Assembly: GCA_037176885.1 (NCBI GenBank)
Contig: JAWWNJ010000090.1
Span: 496,001-560,000 of the forward strand
DNA length: 64,000 nucleotides
Direction: 5' to 3'
Source: Favolaschia claudopus
Lineage: Eukaryota; Basidiomycota; Agaricomycetes; Agaricales; Mycenaceae
Shown here: one piece after another, positions 1 through 11,426 of the stretch
Layout: each line of letters starts with the position of its first letter
Numbering within the stretch: position 1 is the first letter of the stretch
Translations under genes and position numbers: made by a program
Notes under the pieces: generated by a model
Database searches by the model: none
What the model saw: only the letters and a program-made list of their open reading frames with translations
What the model was told of the DNA's origin: nothing

Positions 1-1
1 C

Positions 2-439
2 GAAAATACTATTACTTCTTTATTACGCAATCAAGCTGGGTTGCAGGAAAAAATTTCTGCGCTTGAAGTGAAAGATTTAGATACACAAGAATCACTAAAA
101 AAGCACTTCATACAACATGAAAGCACAGAGGTCTGGTGTTTACAACTGAATCTTATTGATAACTGATTAACCCGATCTCTAATCTTGGCATGTATAAACC
201 TCTAGAAAGTTCTGAGGAATTTAGTTAGCGAAGCCCAGAATGAAATTCTTCTGCTAAGGCAGAAGTTAGCGACAATCAAGGTACATTTATAAGTTTGTCT
301 TTGATTCTGTTCATTGTAGTTAATTTGATTTAACTGGATTAAGGCAGCAGATGAGAAAAGAGAGGCAGAAGATTTGCTTATGATGAATGCAGTTCACAGC
401 TTAGGGATGCGTGAAGAACGGAAGAAAAAGCAAACATAG
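2..439 (+). CDS. 3' end of a coiled-coil protein gene (partial)
   Basis: The window opens inside a gene. Three in-frame pieces can be joined: 2-135, 229-280 and 344-439, ending at a TAG. The introns would be 136-228 and 281-343, both GT-AG, the second with a ttaactg branch-like site. The deduced tail is Glu/Lys/Leu-rich with heptad-like spacing (for example NEILLLRQKLATIK and ADEKREAEDLL) and ends in a basic EERKKKQT stretch, so a coiled coil with a charged end is the visible character. The first junction is less sure than the second, because the GTGTTT donor is weak and another donor lies just upstream. No family is recognisable and the N-terminal part lies outside the window. Confidence 0.5.
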
Positions 440-1026
440 GATTTCTGAGCTGATAGAATCATTTGTACTAGTACTATTTATCAATTAGGCTGTGATTGTA
501 ATGGGTTATATTTATATTCTAGGTACTCTTTAGCTACAATTCCCATGTACTCGATGACGTGAGAATATTATCCTACTTTACCTCCTACTACGACGATCCT
601 TAAGGTCCAAAGTGCTATCAACCGCTTAGGATTGAGGCTCTGAGTTTAGGTGTGTTCAGTATTGTGACTACTGACCTATTCTGCTTCAGGTCAGCGCTCC
701 CCTCAGTAGATATCTCATGAGGGTGGAGCTACGCAGCTCTCAGATGTCTGTTTGCTGCGCGCTCCCTTCAGCGCTACACCATTCACACTATGTTTATCTA
801 CCAAAGCATCAAGAACTCTACTCGCTCGCCAGTGCTCCCTCTGTGGTTCCCTTATTTTGATTTTGTAGCCTAAACAGGTCCTACAAAGGTGGACACATTG
901 GGAACGCAGATACACTGGCCGGCGAGAAAACTCACCTCTATCATCCCATTCCATTCAACCCATTTCAATCCATCTCGACCCCATCCTCTCTACCTTCTCG
1001 TTTCTCCCATTTATTCTGTAGTGGGG
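440..1026. other. No gene recognised
   Basis: This stretch is AT-rich to about 650 and more balanced after that. The reading frames present are short, lack splice support and look like chance. I see no repeat or RNA gene in it. Confidence 0.4.
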
Positions 1027-2823
1027 GAAGGCCTCGTCGCCGAGCAAGACGATATTGCCCCCCAGGAACATGTGTTTGCCATGCGGCAACGTCGGATCGA
1101 GTCGGCCGAAGATTTACCGATGGACCAAGCAAATTATTTTCTGTCGTATCATGTAGAGCTGGGGACGAGCCAGATTGTTGATCACAGAGCCAAACGTCCT
1201 CCTGGTATAGCGCAGTTTGCGTTGACCAAAAACCTTTACAGTCAAGTATGTTGAGTGGTGGAAGAGTTGCAAAATTCCTAACAAGGTGCAGCTTTGTTGG
1301 TGCCGGGAAGGCGGCGTTACTTTCACGTCGACCCAGAAAATAGTCTTCTATCAATTCTTGAAGGCTGTAGTTCCCTACTCCAGCTGGAAGCAGCCTGGGG
1401 AATTCTCCGGGGACGTGTGAGGCTAGGAAAAGATTTTGTGAAGAAGTACGTGAATAAGTTGTATATGCTGAGCACGAACACTGTAAAAAGGAACTTTGCG
1501 GGCGAGCTCGTCTGCGCTCCACCCACATTCAAGTCCCCGCTCGACGTTATGGGGACCTTCAAGGACAAGAAGGGGAGCTTCGAATTCTGGGGGTGGAGAG
1601 CGAGCTTGAAGTTGAGGGACTGCGCGTCGACTACGCTCTACGTAAGGTCGAAGCACAACACGACGTTGCTGTTGCGTACAAGAATATTGAAGTTGTTGTC
1701 GGTGAGGAAGCTGACGCAGGGAACGACAACAGAGGAGAGAGGAGGGAAACGGAAACAAGAATCTCCCCTCTCTCTAAACTCGACAAACTCGCGCTTGCAG
1801 CGTACGATGAAAACGAGTCACCGGTGCCGTTTTCTACTCTAATTGGAAGGCATTCAGTACTCGCCGACAAAGTTGGGCGTTTTTGTCAATTCCAACATGT
1901 TGTCTCCGCGACCCGCTATTGCGAGTACGCTCCAGGGTGAGTGCTCACAAGAGTCGATGCAAAAGACCTTGTTATCAAGCCAGTCAGTTCTGGGGGAATA
2001 TCAGCAAAGCGAAAAACAAAATCGCATCCCAAAACCTTCCCTACCTCCTCGCACCTCTATTCCGCTCCCCGCTACCCCCCGACGCGAAAGCTCCGCTAGA
2101 TAGTATCCATCCACAAGCGAGTCTGGGGGGCAGGTGACGGTCACAGGCATTGGTGCTTCCGGGAAGAAGACTCTTAGTGAGGATGGATCAAAGGACAAGC
2201 GTGTTAGTTATCATGAAGACAGCGACATGAAGCCGCCGCTCACCTCAACCAAAATTGGAGTCGAGTACAGGAAAGAGGCCGAAGAACTTGGAGCGTTGGG
2301 TACAGAAACCTCGTCAGTGTTCGCGCAGGGTAAAGAAAGCCGTTATATCTTGGAGAATCTGCATCAGCCACGGCTTGACTTAGATAAAGTAATCATAGGT
2401 GCACCTCTTCTCATACGAAACATCAACTCGCCTCAGCCTCACAATGACAATGCGGACACAATCACTTTCCCTTGCGCACCAGATGTGTTGTACGAGACGA
2501 AGCCGAGGAAGGACCTGAAGAAAAAGGAAGGTCAATTAGCTGAGTCGCGCCAGGGTTGGTATTATGCTTCACTCACTAATGAAGTCGAGCAATATAACAC
2601 CACGGGCGAAGATAGCTCCGCCAAAATCTTACAAAGCGCCACAAGAAATCAGAGCAGAGAGATGGTCGTCACTGAGATTGGACCACTCACCTTAACCCGG
2701 GCCGTTTCACGTCTGCTCCGTTTGCATCACCCCACACTCGCGCACACTCCTCCGTTATCCAAGTCCAAGTCCCCGTCTCTGACGCTCGTGACTGCGGGCG
2801 CCGTCAAGAGCGGGGGGCTTTGA
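1027..2823 (+). pseudogene. Broken hypothetical gene with homopolymer frameshifts
   Basis: Protein-like reading continues on the plus strand for about 1.8 kb but changes frame. A first piece ends near 1244 at a good intron (GTATGT donor, ttcctaac branch, CAG acceptor at 1291). The second runs from about 1297 to 1590. Frame then shifts by one inside a G-run (tgggggtgg) and continues with a Glu/Val-rich segment to about 1936. There a GTGAGT intron leads to a Pro-rich piece that shifts frame once more in a second G-run (tctggggggcagg, about 2126-2136) and stays open to a stop at 2823. One extra G at each run would restore reading across both breaks. The phase of the first intron does not fit perfectly. 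No family is recognised. It may be a decayed gene, or an intact gene with two homopolymer sequencing errors. Confidence 0.35.
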
Positions 2824-2977
2824 GACATGATCGGGAGGTGGTAGTCGCGGGTGGCCGGACATGTAAGCAGTCGCAAGTTGACGCTGCATATCAAAGCAGA
2901 AACGAACGGAAGACTCACCTGGGTCCCAACAGCGGTAACTTTGGCACTGGATCATTGGAGTGTTGTCCTTGTCAGCG

Positions 2978-3990
2978 CGAACGTATGGACAACACAAAGC
3001 GCCGACCTCGCGTGTAATCGACGCGAGGACAGCGCTGCGAGTTTGGGATGGAAGCGCGAGGGAATTGGGACTTGCGGCGGAGCTCAAGGATGCAGGCACG
3101 CGGGCGCGCGAGATACGCAGCTAACATTTGTTAGCCTCAAATCATTCTGTGGAGGCCGGTGAACTCACCTAGGCTATCCACCCGGTCAATTCTCCGTAAC
3201 AGCAACACGACCCTCGCGAACGACTCGTTTGCGAGCGTTCTGAGGCCCCAGATACCCAACAAGGAGATTTATCTTCATTTTCCTTGAATTTCTGTTAATA
3301 TTTCTCGCATTTCGACTGGAGTTCGACTTGACGACAATTAAACGCGCACTTATATCGAAACATCAGTCAAAGTCAGAGCACAGTGGTGGAAATCCACCAG
3401 AGGAGGGACGACCAATGGTGGCGTGAGCGTATGGATGAAACGAAGCGCCCACCTCGATGAGGGAATACGCACCTGTGTCGAGACTCGAGGGCGCAAGCAC
3501 GCGCACACGGACCCGTGGCTAACCTTTCGTCAGCTACAAACTAACTCGGTGCAAACTTGAGCACACACCTATCGACGGGAATTCAAGAACTTGATGATGA
3601 ATCGCACCGAGCGAGTCTCTTCTTCAATTCCTAAGACTTGCGAGAGGAATTCCACCAGACGACTTGCATCCGGGAGCCATGGAGTTGAGTAGCATGGAGA
3701 CCAACGACTTTGACGGTGTAGTGTCAAAGTGTGAGGTTGGGGGTAGCAAATGTGACGGTACGGAGAAATCGAAGCGCAGGCCTCGCGCGTAATCGACACG
3801 GGAACTGCGCAACGGTCTGTGTGGCAATTGCGTCGTAGCTTGGCAGGCACGCAGATATGTGCTTGACGAAGTCAGCTCTAAATCATTCTGAGGAACGCAA
3901 AGGGAGCTTACCTAGACGTCCCACTTGGACCCATACCCGTCAAAACACCTCGGCCGTCAAAAACGGCTCGTTTCAGAGCGTTTCAAGGCT
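2978..3990 (+). repeat. Three degenerate tandem repeat units
   Basis: Similar blocks begin near 2978, 3427 and 3757. Each has a core like GTATGGA.AA.ACGAAGCGC followed by .CCTCG.G, then ACGCG-rich sequence, GCAGGCACGC and a stretch like CTAAATCATTCTGAGGA. The first and third also share a downstream block with CTCGTTT.GAGCGTT. The units are well diverged and of unequal length (about 130-270 bp kept), so this is an old array without coding capacity. Confidence 0.5.
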
Positions 3991-5511
3991 CCATGGAATT
4001 TTCTCTCACTTATCACTTGCACCATCCCTGCTTGACGATGAATTTGCTGAGGAATATGTCCCAGACAGTGAATGAGCAGGGGTGGACTGGGCGGTGGCAA
4101 GAGGCCGGCAAGGCAACAGAAGAAAATGGTGCAATGGTGAGATGGCACGACAGCAGCAGGGGGAGACTCAGTGGCGGCAGGGGAAGACAAAAGGTCGGCA
4201 GCAGAAGCTGAAAAAGAAATTAATATAAGCAACGGAAACCCCAAATAACAAAGAATGATGCGTATAGTCACCATAGCTGGATCACAATCCAGTATGGCGA
4301 GATGTCTCGATGGCGGCAAGAGGTGTGATTTGTATGTCAAGGAGCATGAGTATTGAGATAGGCGTACCACAAGCAAAGGACAGACGTACATGGATACGGC
4401 TCATAAGCAATGCTTCCATCTGTTTGAGTAAGAATGTCTTCAGGACCAACTACGATGAATGATTAGATGAATATATAGTAGATACAAGACACGAAGACAA
4501 GATATACCCCAGTAAGAGCAGCATTGGGACTTGCACGCAAATGGACCGGTGACTACTGGATCGATGTACTTTGTGGGATGGAGGCATAAACATGTGGGGG
4601 TTGGACAGCGAGAAAGCTTGAATAATTTGTCGAGATGGGATGGCTCGACCGGAATCCCGGATCCAGAGGGCCTCACTGGGCTGGAGTATATATCAGAGGA
4701 AAAAGACAGGACGAGACAGAGGGCAAACACGCACTAAGGAAAGGTAGCCAGATGGTCATGGCTCACTCCCTCCTTCAAGACTGCAGTGGTAAGGTTTTTA
4801 GTGGCACATTGCTGATTTTTTAGGAAGGCTTTGTGGCGCAAAATAGCGAAATTGGTTGTGGGGTCAGTCTGGGCACCTTCAGACACAGAGTGACGGCTGG
4901 GACGAGCTGGGGCCATTTGAAAGACAGACTGAGAAGTTGGGATATCGCAGTTTGAGGTGAGGAGACTTTTATATCTATCCAGAATCGTCTCTCTATGCCG
5001 AACAGAATGGAGGAAATTTCATGTCGCCGCTCTCAATGTACTAAAAAGGCCTGTGGTTGGGCATGCAACAGCAAAATTAGCATTTTGAGTTCAGGTTTGG
5101 GATGTGGAGGGCGGGGAAAGGGGAATGGCGCTGCAGGCAGTACAATCAGGCAAAAAAAAGAAGCTTGAGAAGTCCACGCAGCGAGCCACGATACAAGTGG
5201 AGTCTCTGGGGCAGAAAGACGGAAAGTCCAGAGTAGGACAGACTTTGATGGAGTCGGGGGCAAAGGGTGCACGTCAGGGCGCTCGTGAAGTTGTTGGGTA
5301 AAAGGTAGGTAAAATGTAGGTCCAAAAAACGTACGAAAAGCGTCGGACACGTGTCTGACAGCGTGTGAGTCTTTGTGTCCACTCAGCTAGCCTAGCTTGG
5401 CTTGCTATATTTGCTATATAAGGTACGAGAAAGCACAGATCTTCTAGATGCCATGGTCATTATTTTCTGCTTTACCAGTGTCAGAATTTCATATCATGTA
5501 TCATAATAAGG
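3991..5511. other. No confident gene; weak minus-strand ORF with a hydrophobic start
   Basis: A minus-strand frame beginning at ATG 4274 and ending at 3957 (105 aa) starts with a hydrophobic stretch (IILCYLGFPLLILISF, then SASA) that resembles a signal peptide, followed by Pro/Ser-rich sequence. There is no splice, codon or family support, so I do not call it a gene. The rest of the stretch holds only short overlapping frames. Confidence 0.3.
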
Positions 5512-6614
5512 ATGCAACTTTACTTGGACAAGGTGAGTCCATACAATGCAAATACGTGTAGGTATAAACAAGCAGGTCAGATACTAGACACTATCAACTG
5601 CTACCTTTGCCCCTCAGATTCCATTCAGAAGTGGACGCAATCAAAGCAATTGAAGCATGGGGCCCTGTGGATTCCAACACTGCATATACAGAGTATACGA
5701 ACTTAGAATGGAATCAAGATTGGCTAAATGTTGCTGTCATAGTGTTTGATAATCCTTGTTCCCACTTGCGATTAAAATCCTATGCAGCAGTTCGCCGTGA
5801 TTTGACGAAGATGCAAGACATATTAGATATTGCTTTACATTTTGGAGTTTCATTTCATCTTTATATCCGGAAACAGGATATAACACTCTTTCGAATGAAA
5901 CCAGTGTCTGCTCTTGCAAAGAATACCCTAGGAGCATTATATGAGCTTGGATTCACTGATCTGTCGTTAACTTGGGGGCCAGGGGGGGAAACAATGACAT
6001 ATCTGCAATATGAAGCAAATTTATTTCATTTGCTAAGCCGACCACATACAGTTGCTTTTGTTTCTATGGGGGGAGTCTTTGGCTTCATTGCTAAACTCTA
6101 TAATCCAGACATTGTAAATTGCTTTGTCCGTGGACCCACTGCACAGGTGACTCACCTGGACATGGGTGCGGCTCTCTGGATGGAACAGGAGTCTGGAGGG
6201 GCTTTTTATACAACAGATACAGTTTCACCAATAGAGACAAGAATCTTATTAGGATACATAGCAAGCCAAGATCCAGATCAGAGTAGAACATTGTGGCCAT
6301 CACCAGAGGCAGTTGAAGAGTGCTTTGTTATCAACAGAGACTTTTCATTTCAAATTGTCCGCCATATTTTGGAAATTCTCAGTCATGATATACTTGTTTC
6401 AAAAAAGTATTTATGGCGAACGAAAACAGATTGGAAACAATTTCTTTTTTCTCAGAGCAAAGCCCTCTATGTTACACCCTACCTTAACGAAGAAGAACAT
6501 TTTAATGAAGGAAGAAAGATATTTGCAAGCTCATTCCCAATTTCATGGGCAAGTACCCGTATTTCATCCATTATCTTACCGGAAGCGTTTAACCCGACTA
6601 CTGTACATGATTAA
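5512..6614 (+). CDS. Uncharacterised 348-aa protein
   Basis: Two exons, 5512-5561 and 5618-6614, joined by a 56-bp intron (GTATAA donor, ctatcaac branch, CCTCAG acceptor). The phase fits exactly and gives about 348 aa starting MQLYLDKVSPYN. A downstream GTGAGT after codon 7 was rejected as donor because it breaks the frame. The protein is globular-looking with no membrane segment. It carries an Asp- and Trp-containing N-terminal third, a Gly-rich turn (LTWGPGGETMTY) and a small-residue stretch (SMGGVFGFIAKLYNP) near residue 180. I do not recognise a domain. The clean splice, long open frame and AT-rich flanks make it a real gene. Function is unknown. Confidence 0.75.
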
Positions 6615-7015
6615 ACTTGTTTGCAGTGTACTCTGCTAATATAAATAATTTAAAATGATTGACTTCTAACCTCAAGTTTGGTCATAATAAAATAGTAGTA
6701 CATATTATTATCAGACAAAGAAACGAATGATATGTAATATGTTTTTAAGAATTCTTGACTCTGTTGAATATTGACACCAAGGCAGCAACACACAGAGCTC
6801 GAGACAGGATAAAAGCACAAGGCAAAGAATCAATGGTTTGTGTAACTAATGTACATGAGGCTATCATGTGTTGACGTGGATCTACAAACCATCTTGACCT
6901 GATGCCAACATAGTTCAACAGACTCTTTAGTTTGGTGCTCTCGAACCCATCCATTAATTCATTGTATACAGTATGAGATCCATGCTGATTTCTGATCAAA
7001 CTATACAATGAACAA
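6615..7015. other. Convergent intergenic region
   Basis: This AT-rich spacer lies between the convergent genes ending at 6614 and 7016. It probably contains both 3' ends; AATAAA-like sequence is present near 6686. No gene is seen. Confidence 0.5.
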
Positions 7016-8350
7016 TCACTCCTCCATCACAGTTTGCCGTACTTCTTTCAACTCCTCCCAACTGGGAAGCCCAAACAAACTGGGCAACCTATCCCACAAC
7101 ATCTTTTGCACTCCATCGTAAATTCCCTCTGCCAAGTCACCACATGGAATACAGAGATCCCGATCTACATCTGACGGGCAGAGAGGATGCAGATCCCATT
7201 GATTTTTCATGCCCTCGAGTTGACTATGCTTCTTCAACACCGCTTCCTTGCACTCACCAGGGGAAACACATGACAGAGAGGGAAGTAGCCTCAACCCTCC
7301 ATAGCTGGATGTGTGTGCTCGCAGGAGTTCAAGTTGTGCAGTCATAAATACTCTCTCTTCATGGATATTCAAAAATTCTGTGCCCAGCTTTACCCTAAAC
7401 TGAGGGTTACAGGCAATGATATAGTAGAGACCAGGAAGAATCCAAGAAGCTCCAACAGCAGAAGCAGCACGCAATGCCTTCATATGAATTGTCTCCCAGT
7501 TGTCAAGCAAGTGGTCAGCATCATCTGTGAACTCAACATGTATATCTGCCGCCTCAAGTACAGCACCACTGTAGAAATCCATGAATTTGTTTAGATCTAA
7601 GGGGAGAATCCAGTCCAGATGAGCTAGGGCTCTTCGGAATAGGTACCGAACATTGTATTTGTGGGCCAGCGACATTACATTGATAACAGCTGAAAATTTC
7701 ACACGAACAGGAGGAGGTTCAAAAAAGCTAGAAGAAGTGTTGGTATGAGATCTATATGCCAGTAGGATATGCAAAAGGTTACCTGGAGTCAAATATTGCT
7801 CTCAAGAATACTTCTACTTCTGCTGCACGGTCAGAAAGGTGAACAACAGCCAGATTGTCAACTGCACTATCACCAGCTTGCTGTGGGCTGTGTTGAGGAA
7901 AAGCTATCATATTGCGAAATACTGAAGAATGAGCAACCAAGATGCCGCTATACACACGAAATAGTGAGTTCTCTGCCTGGATGATAATAGTGGCATCAGG
8001 GAACCAGAGGTCATCTACATGCTTGAATTTGGACTGAGAGACATTAGGAGACATAGGAGCATATATGATAATGGGCACATGCTAACCGGATCAGAATAGA
8101 CTTCAGAATGAATTGTGCTAGCTACTGGGCTTGGATGTGATAATTCATGATTTCCATGATCAGTGATATGCTGCGAGAGACAATCACCAAAAGCCAAAGA
8201 TGAGTTGGGCCGTGAAGCTACATGAAAAATGAATGGTCGACAGACAAGAAAATACACACACACACAAGTATCTTCGTTGATAGTCTCTGATATAACAGGA
8301 GGCATATACAGAGTATTATGGAAGCTAGAAGTCCAAGATGCTATGGTCAT
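7016..8350 (-). CDS. BTB/POZ domain protein
   Basis: Four exons on the minus strand: 8350-8266, 8217-8087, 8033-7783 and 7727-7016. The introns are 48, 53 and 55 bp, all GT-AG, and every phase fits, giving 392 aa. After a Ser/Asn/Pro-rich leader of about 75 residues comes a BTB fold: FPDATIIIQAENSLFRVYSG, then LVAHSSVFRNM, an acidic loop and VEVFLRAIFDSSFFEPPP, followed by a helical C-terminal region (KYNVRYLFRRALAHLD). This layout is typical of the expanded agaricomycete BTB family, whose members are thought to be substrate adaptors for cullin-3 ubiquitin ligases or protein-interaction modules; that role is inferred from the fold. The first donor lies inside a (GT)n run, so exon 1 is the least certain part. 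A shorter start within exon 3 is possible. Confidence 0.85.
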
Positions 8351-9649
8351 TAAGAGTTAATATATATATATAGGCACTATATGTAATAAAGTGCAAACAA
8401 AGGTAAATAATATTAGATGAATTGCAATTGCCAGCGTTTGTGTGCTCTTTTCCTACGTTCCCAAAAGGGAAAGTTACATGTCTTGTTTATTCCTCTGTCA
8501 AGCCAACAAGCCAGTACACCTTCACTGGTATCTGCTGTCATTCCCATCACGTTCTCTTGACACAAACCATCACCATCAAGGTTCAGTGGCACACCCTCAC
8601 CAGCCCTGTTCCGCATCTCTTTGCCCTTCAGCTGGCAATTGATGCTGGAATTGTCGACAGCACCCTCTGCGTCACACTCAGAAATAGAGCGCCCTCAAAA
8701 CCGATCGTTCTTAAAAAACGCGCGATGAAGTCAAAATCGAGCTTACACAGTGCACAGAGAAAAGGAATTTAAAGACGCAGAATGGGGCGAGGTTGGAAAC
8801 AACACTGCAAGTTGAGTTCAGCAGTAAGATTGAGGAATGCTGATTGCAAGGCTTGATCCAGATCTCTGCATTTTGTTGGCGACTCCTATCAAAAAAATGG
8901 GATCATTAGCAAGCCATTAAAGTACAGCGGTCTTGCCATGTATGTACAGAACGAATATTCCATTTATGCCATCGAAGAATGAATTCCGAACCATGTGAAT
9001 TGAAAACGACTTTAGAGAATCAACTGGACTGTCTCAGGAGCGTTTGACTCAGCCTGTAAGGCTCCAGGAGCGCTTACGAGGGTGACTGTCGAACGTTATC
9101 CCTGGCAGGAGTGGAAACACCTTATAATGTGGTAAGACCCTTGTTTGAACGGTCTAGCTCGCAGAAAACTACAGGGAGACGAATACTCGTGCTCTCAGAA
9201 GTAGTCCTCTTCAATCTTTCTAATACTCAAGAGGATTGGAGCCGACTGAGAGGGTGATCTGTAAAGATCAGTGGAAATAGCCGTATAAATCAGAGAAATG
9301 TAGCCTCGCGCCTAGTGCCTCAAATAGAGCCTAGGCAAGGCTAATACCGGTCCAAGGAACACCTGTGCCTCTCACAGAGCTGCGGAGTAACTCAACGCCA
9401 GCTAGGGAGGCTAAGTAGGTGATAGTTGGTGGTGAAAGTGATAATAATCATGTGACCTGAGTACATGTGACTTGTAGCTAAAAGGGTAAAGAAAATACTT
9501 ATATAATACCTTAAACAGCCTGCCGCAGCAAAAAAGTGAAATGTACCTGAGTTGATTGTAACTTTCATTCTAGAGTTATCATTACCAGCTTGTAAGATAG
9601 GCCCTTGATTTGAGGGGTCATCGTGAGCATATATTAAGCAGAGTATTGG
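8351..9649. other. Intergenic region with no recognised gene
   Basis: It begins with a (TA)n run near 8359-8371. Frames at 8422-8772 (plus) and 8616-8413 (minus) overlap each other, have no splice partner and match no family I know. A block near 8936-8970 is repeated downstream of the next gene near 11346-11378. Confidence 0.35.
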
Positions 9650-11344
9650 ATGACTTTGGTTCTCACCACTCTAGTCTTCAAACGTCTCAGCTGGCAGAAG
9701 AAGATGAAAGTCGAAGGTAAAATTGTTTCAAATTTAAACCTTTGAGTCGACACTGATTCCGCCCTAGACATGTACATCAAAACCAACGAGAAGGAGGCGT
9801 ATTTGATAGGACGTCTCAAGAGTGTGAACACGGACCCCGCTGTTATCAACGAATTCCTTCAATGCTATTCGGACTCGACATTGTTCAGCATAGCCCTGCG
9901 TTCTTCAGCTCTGTACAATGTAATTGAGCAGTTCTTGACTGCGAGAATGCCAAACCGAACTTATTGGAATACCATGATCACCTGTGTGTTGTGCTAATTT
10001 CGATTTTCACTTTGAGTCGATTGACTAATTAGTCTCAGATTCTGCGACACCAAACCGAATCTTACCTGCGGACGTACTGTTGACTACGCTGCAGTTTTTG
10101 GATGTTCGGGACCTAACCAAGATTCGTCTTGCATGTAAATGGTTTGATGATGCTGCGAAAAGACGGATCACTCACCATAGAGACAACACGGTGAGATCTT
10201 GGGGGTTGTCGTGGAAATCCTTGCAATTTATGATGTCCATGACCCCAACATTCATGTGCGGGCTCACATCGGCCGAGGTGGCCTTCCCGAATGAGGGGGC
10301 CAAGACCCCGATTAGATTGGAATTTGTTACTCGTGTAGATTGCGAAAAGACGGTGGTCAGATGGCTGGGGGTTTCGGCAAAATTCAAACAGGTAAAAACT
10401 CTCTGAACTGTTGGTCTTGGCTTACTCTTTCGCACAGACTCCTTGCAAAAAACACAAGACGGGCAAAATTATCAAATCAATATTCTTGAGCAAGCAAGGA
10501 GGTGACGTACCTATCGTTGTCCGCGTCGTTCCCGACAGCTATCATCCTGAAGAAGTCGTCTTTGAACAGAGTAATTCAGCTATGTTCACCTTCATTAGCG
10601 ACAGATACCTCATTGTTCCTTATGCTGATCTCACCTTCAAACGTCACACTTTCCCCAACCCGAGCCAGCTTCCTCTGCACACCGCGGAGTTGGTAAAGGA
10701 CCTGGACGACATGAATTGTGAAGCCGTGGCTTGCGGATTTAAAATCATAACTCCTCACCACGACTCTGGTAGATGCACGAAGCAGTTGTCGTGCCCATCT
10801 GTGGTGAGATCCACGGTTGATAACAGTTGCTTCACATTGAAGTGGGACGACCCAGCATGGGACCTGTGCCACAAGTTGAACGGGCCGAACTTTGACGTAG
10901 TGTGGAGCCTCGGAAGTTTGAAGTGCGACAAGGCGATGAGAATCCCGAAACCGTTCATCCAGGTGGTGGAAACTGAATTTCCGGATGAGTCTGCCGGTGA
11001 GTTTTGAGAGTTTGCAAGGAATGGATACTGATACGGCAGTCAGAAAGCTTGTGGAACGAACGCTTCCTATGCAACGTGAGGTGATTGGAGGTGGGGCGGA
11101 CGGGTGGAGGTGGGTAGAGACAGAAGGTCATACTTCCGGAAGTCGCAGAAACAAGTTTAAACTTGTGCCCAGTACGGCACATCGGCTGGATGTCGGCCGA
11201 AGGTATTTATTTACTCTTGATTACACGTGTACAATATTTACAGACGGTATTCGACTGGTTCTTGAAGCCTCCTCCATAAGTACTCATCCTGCCGTGCAAT
11301 CAGCATCGGCCCCCTACCCCAAGTTGAGGAAAGGTAATATTTAG
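9650..11344 (+). CDS. F-box-like protein
   Basis: Five exons: 9650-9716, 9768-9983, 10039-10391, 10438-10996 and 11040-11344. The introns are 51, 55, 46 and 43 bp, each GT-AG with consistent phase, giving about 499 aa. Near residue 105 lies an F-box-type helix set (ILPADVLLTTLQFLDVRDL, then IRLACKWFDDAAKRRI). F-boxes bind Skp1 and bring targets to SCF ubiquitin ligases. No clear LRR or WD40 follows; the rest is beta-rich and unassigned. The start is uncertain (ATG 9650 or the in-frame ATG 9704). An alternative intron at about 11203-11243 would give a shorter C-terminus. The last exon joins only through the 43-bp intron at 10997-11039; without it the protein ends at 11007. Confidence 0.7.
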
Positions 11345-11426
11345 CCATGTAAGTACAGAATGAATATTCCATATAGGTCCGTACCTCTTGTCTACACTAC
11401 ACAATATTACACATTAGTATAAGCAA

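Noticed and set aside
3957..4274. Possible small secreted protein (hydrophobic start, Pro/Ser-rich body)
   Set aside because: The signal-peptide-like start alone is weak evidence; there is no splice, codon or family support.
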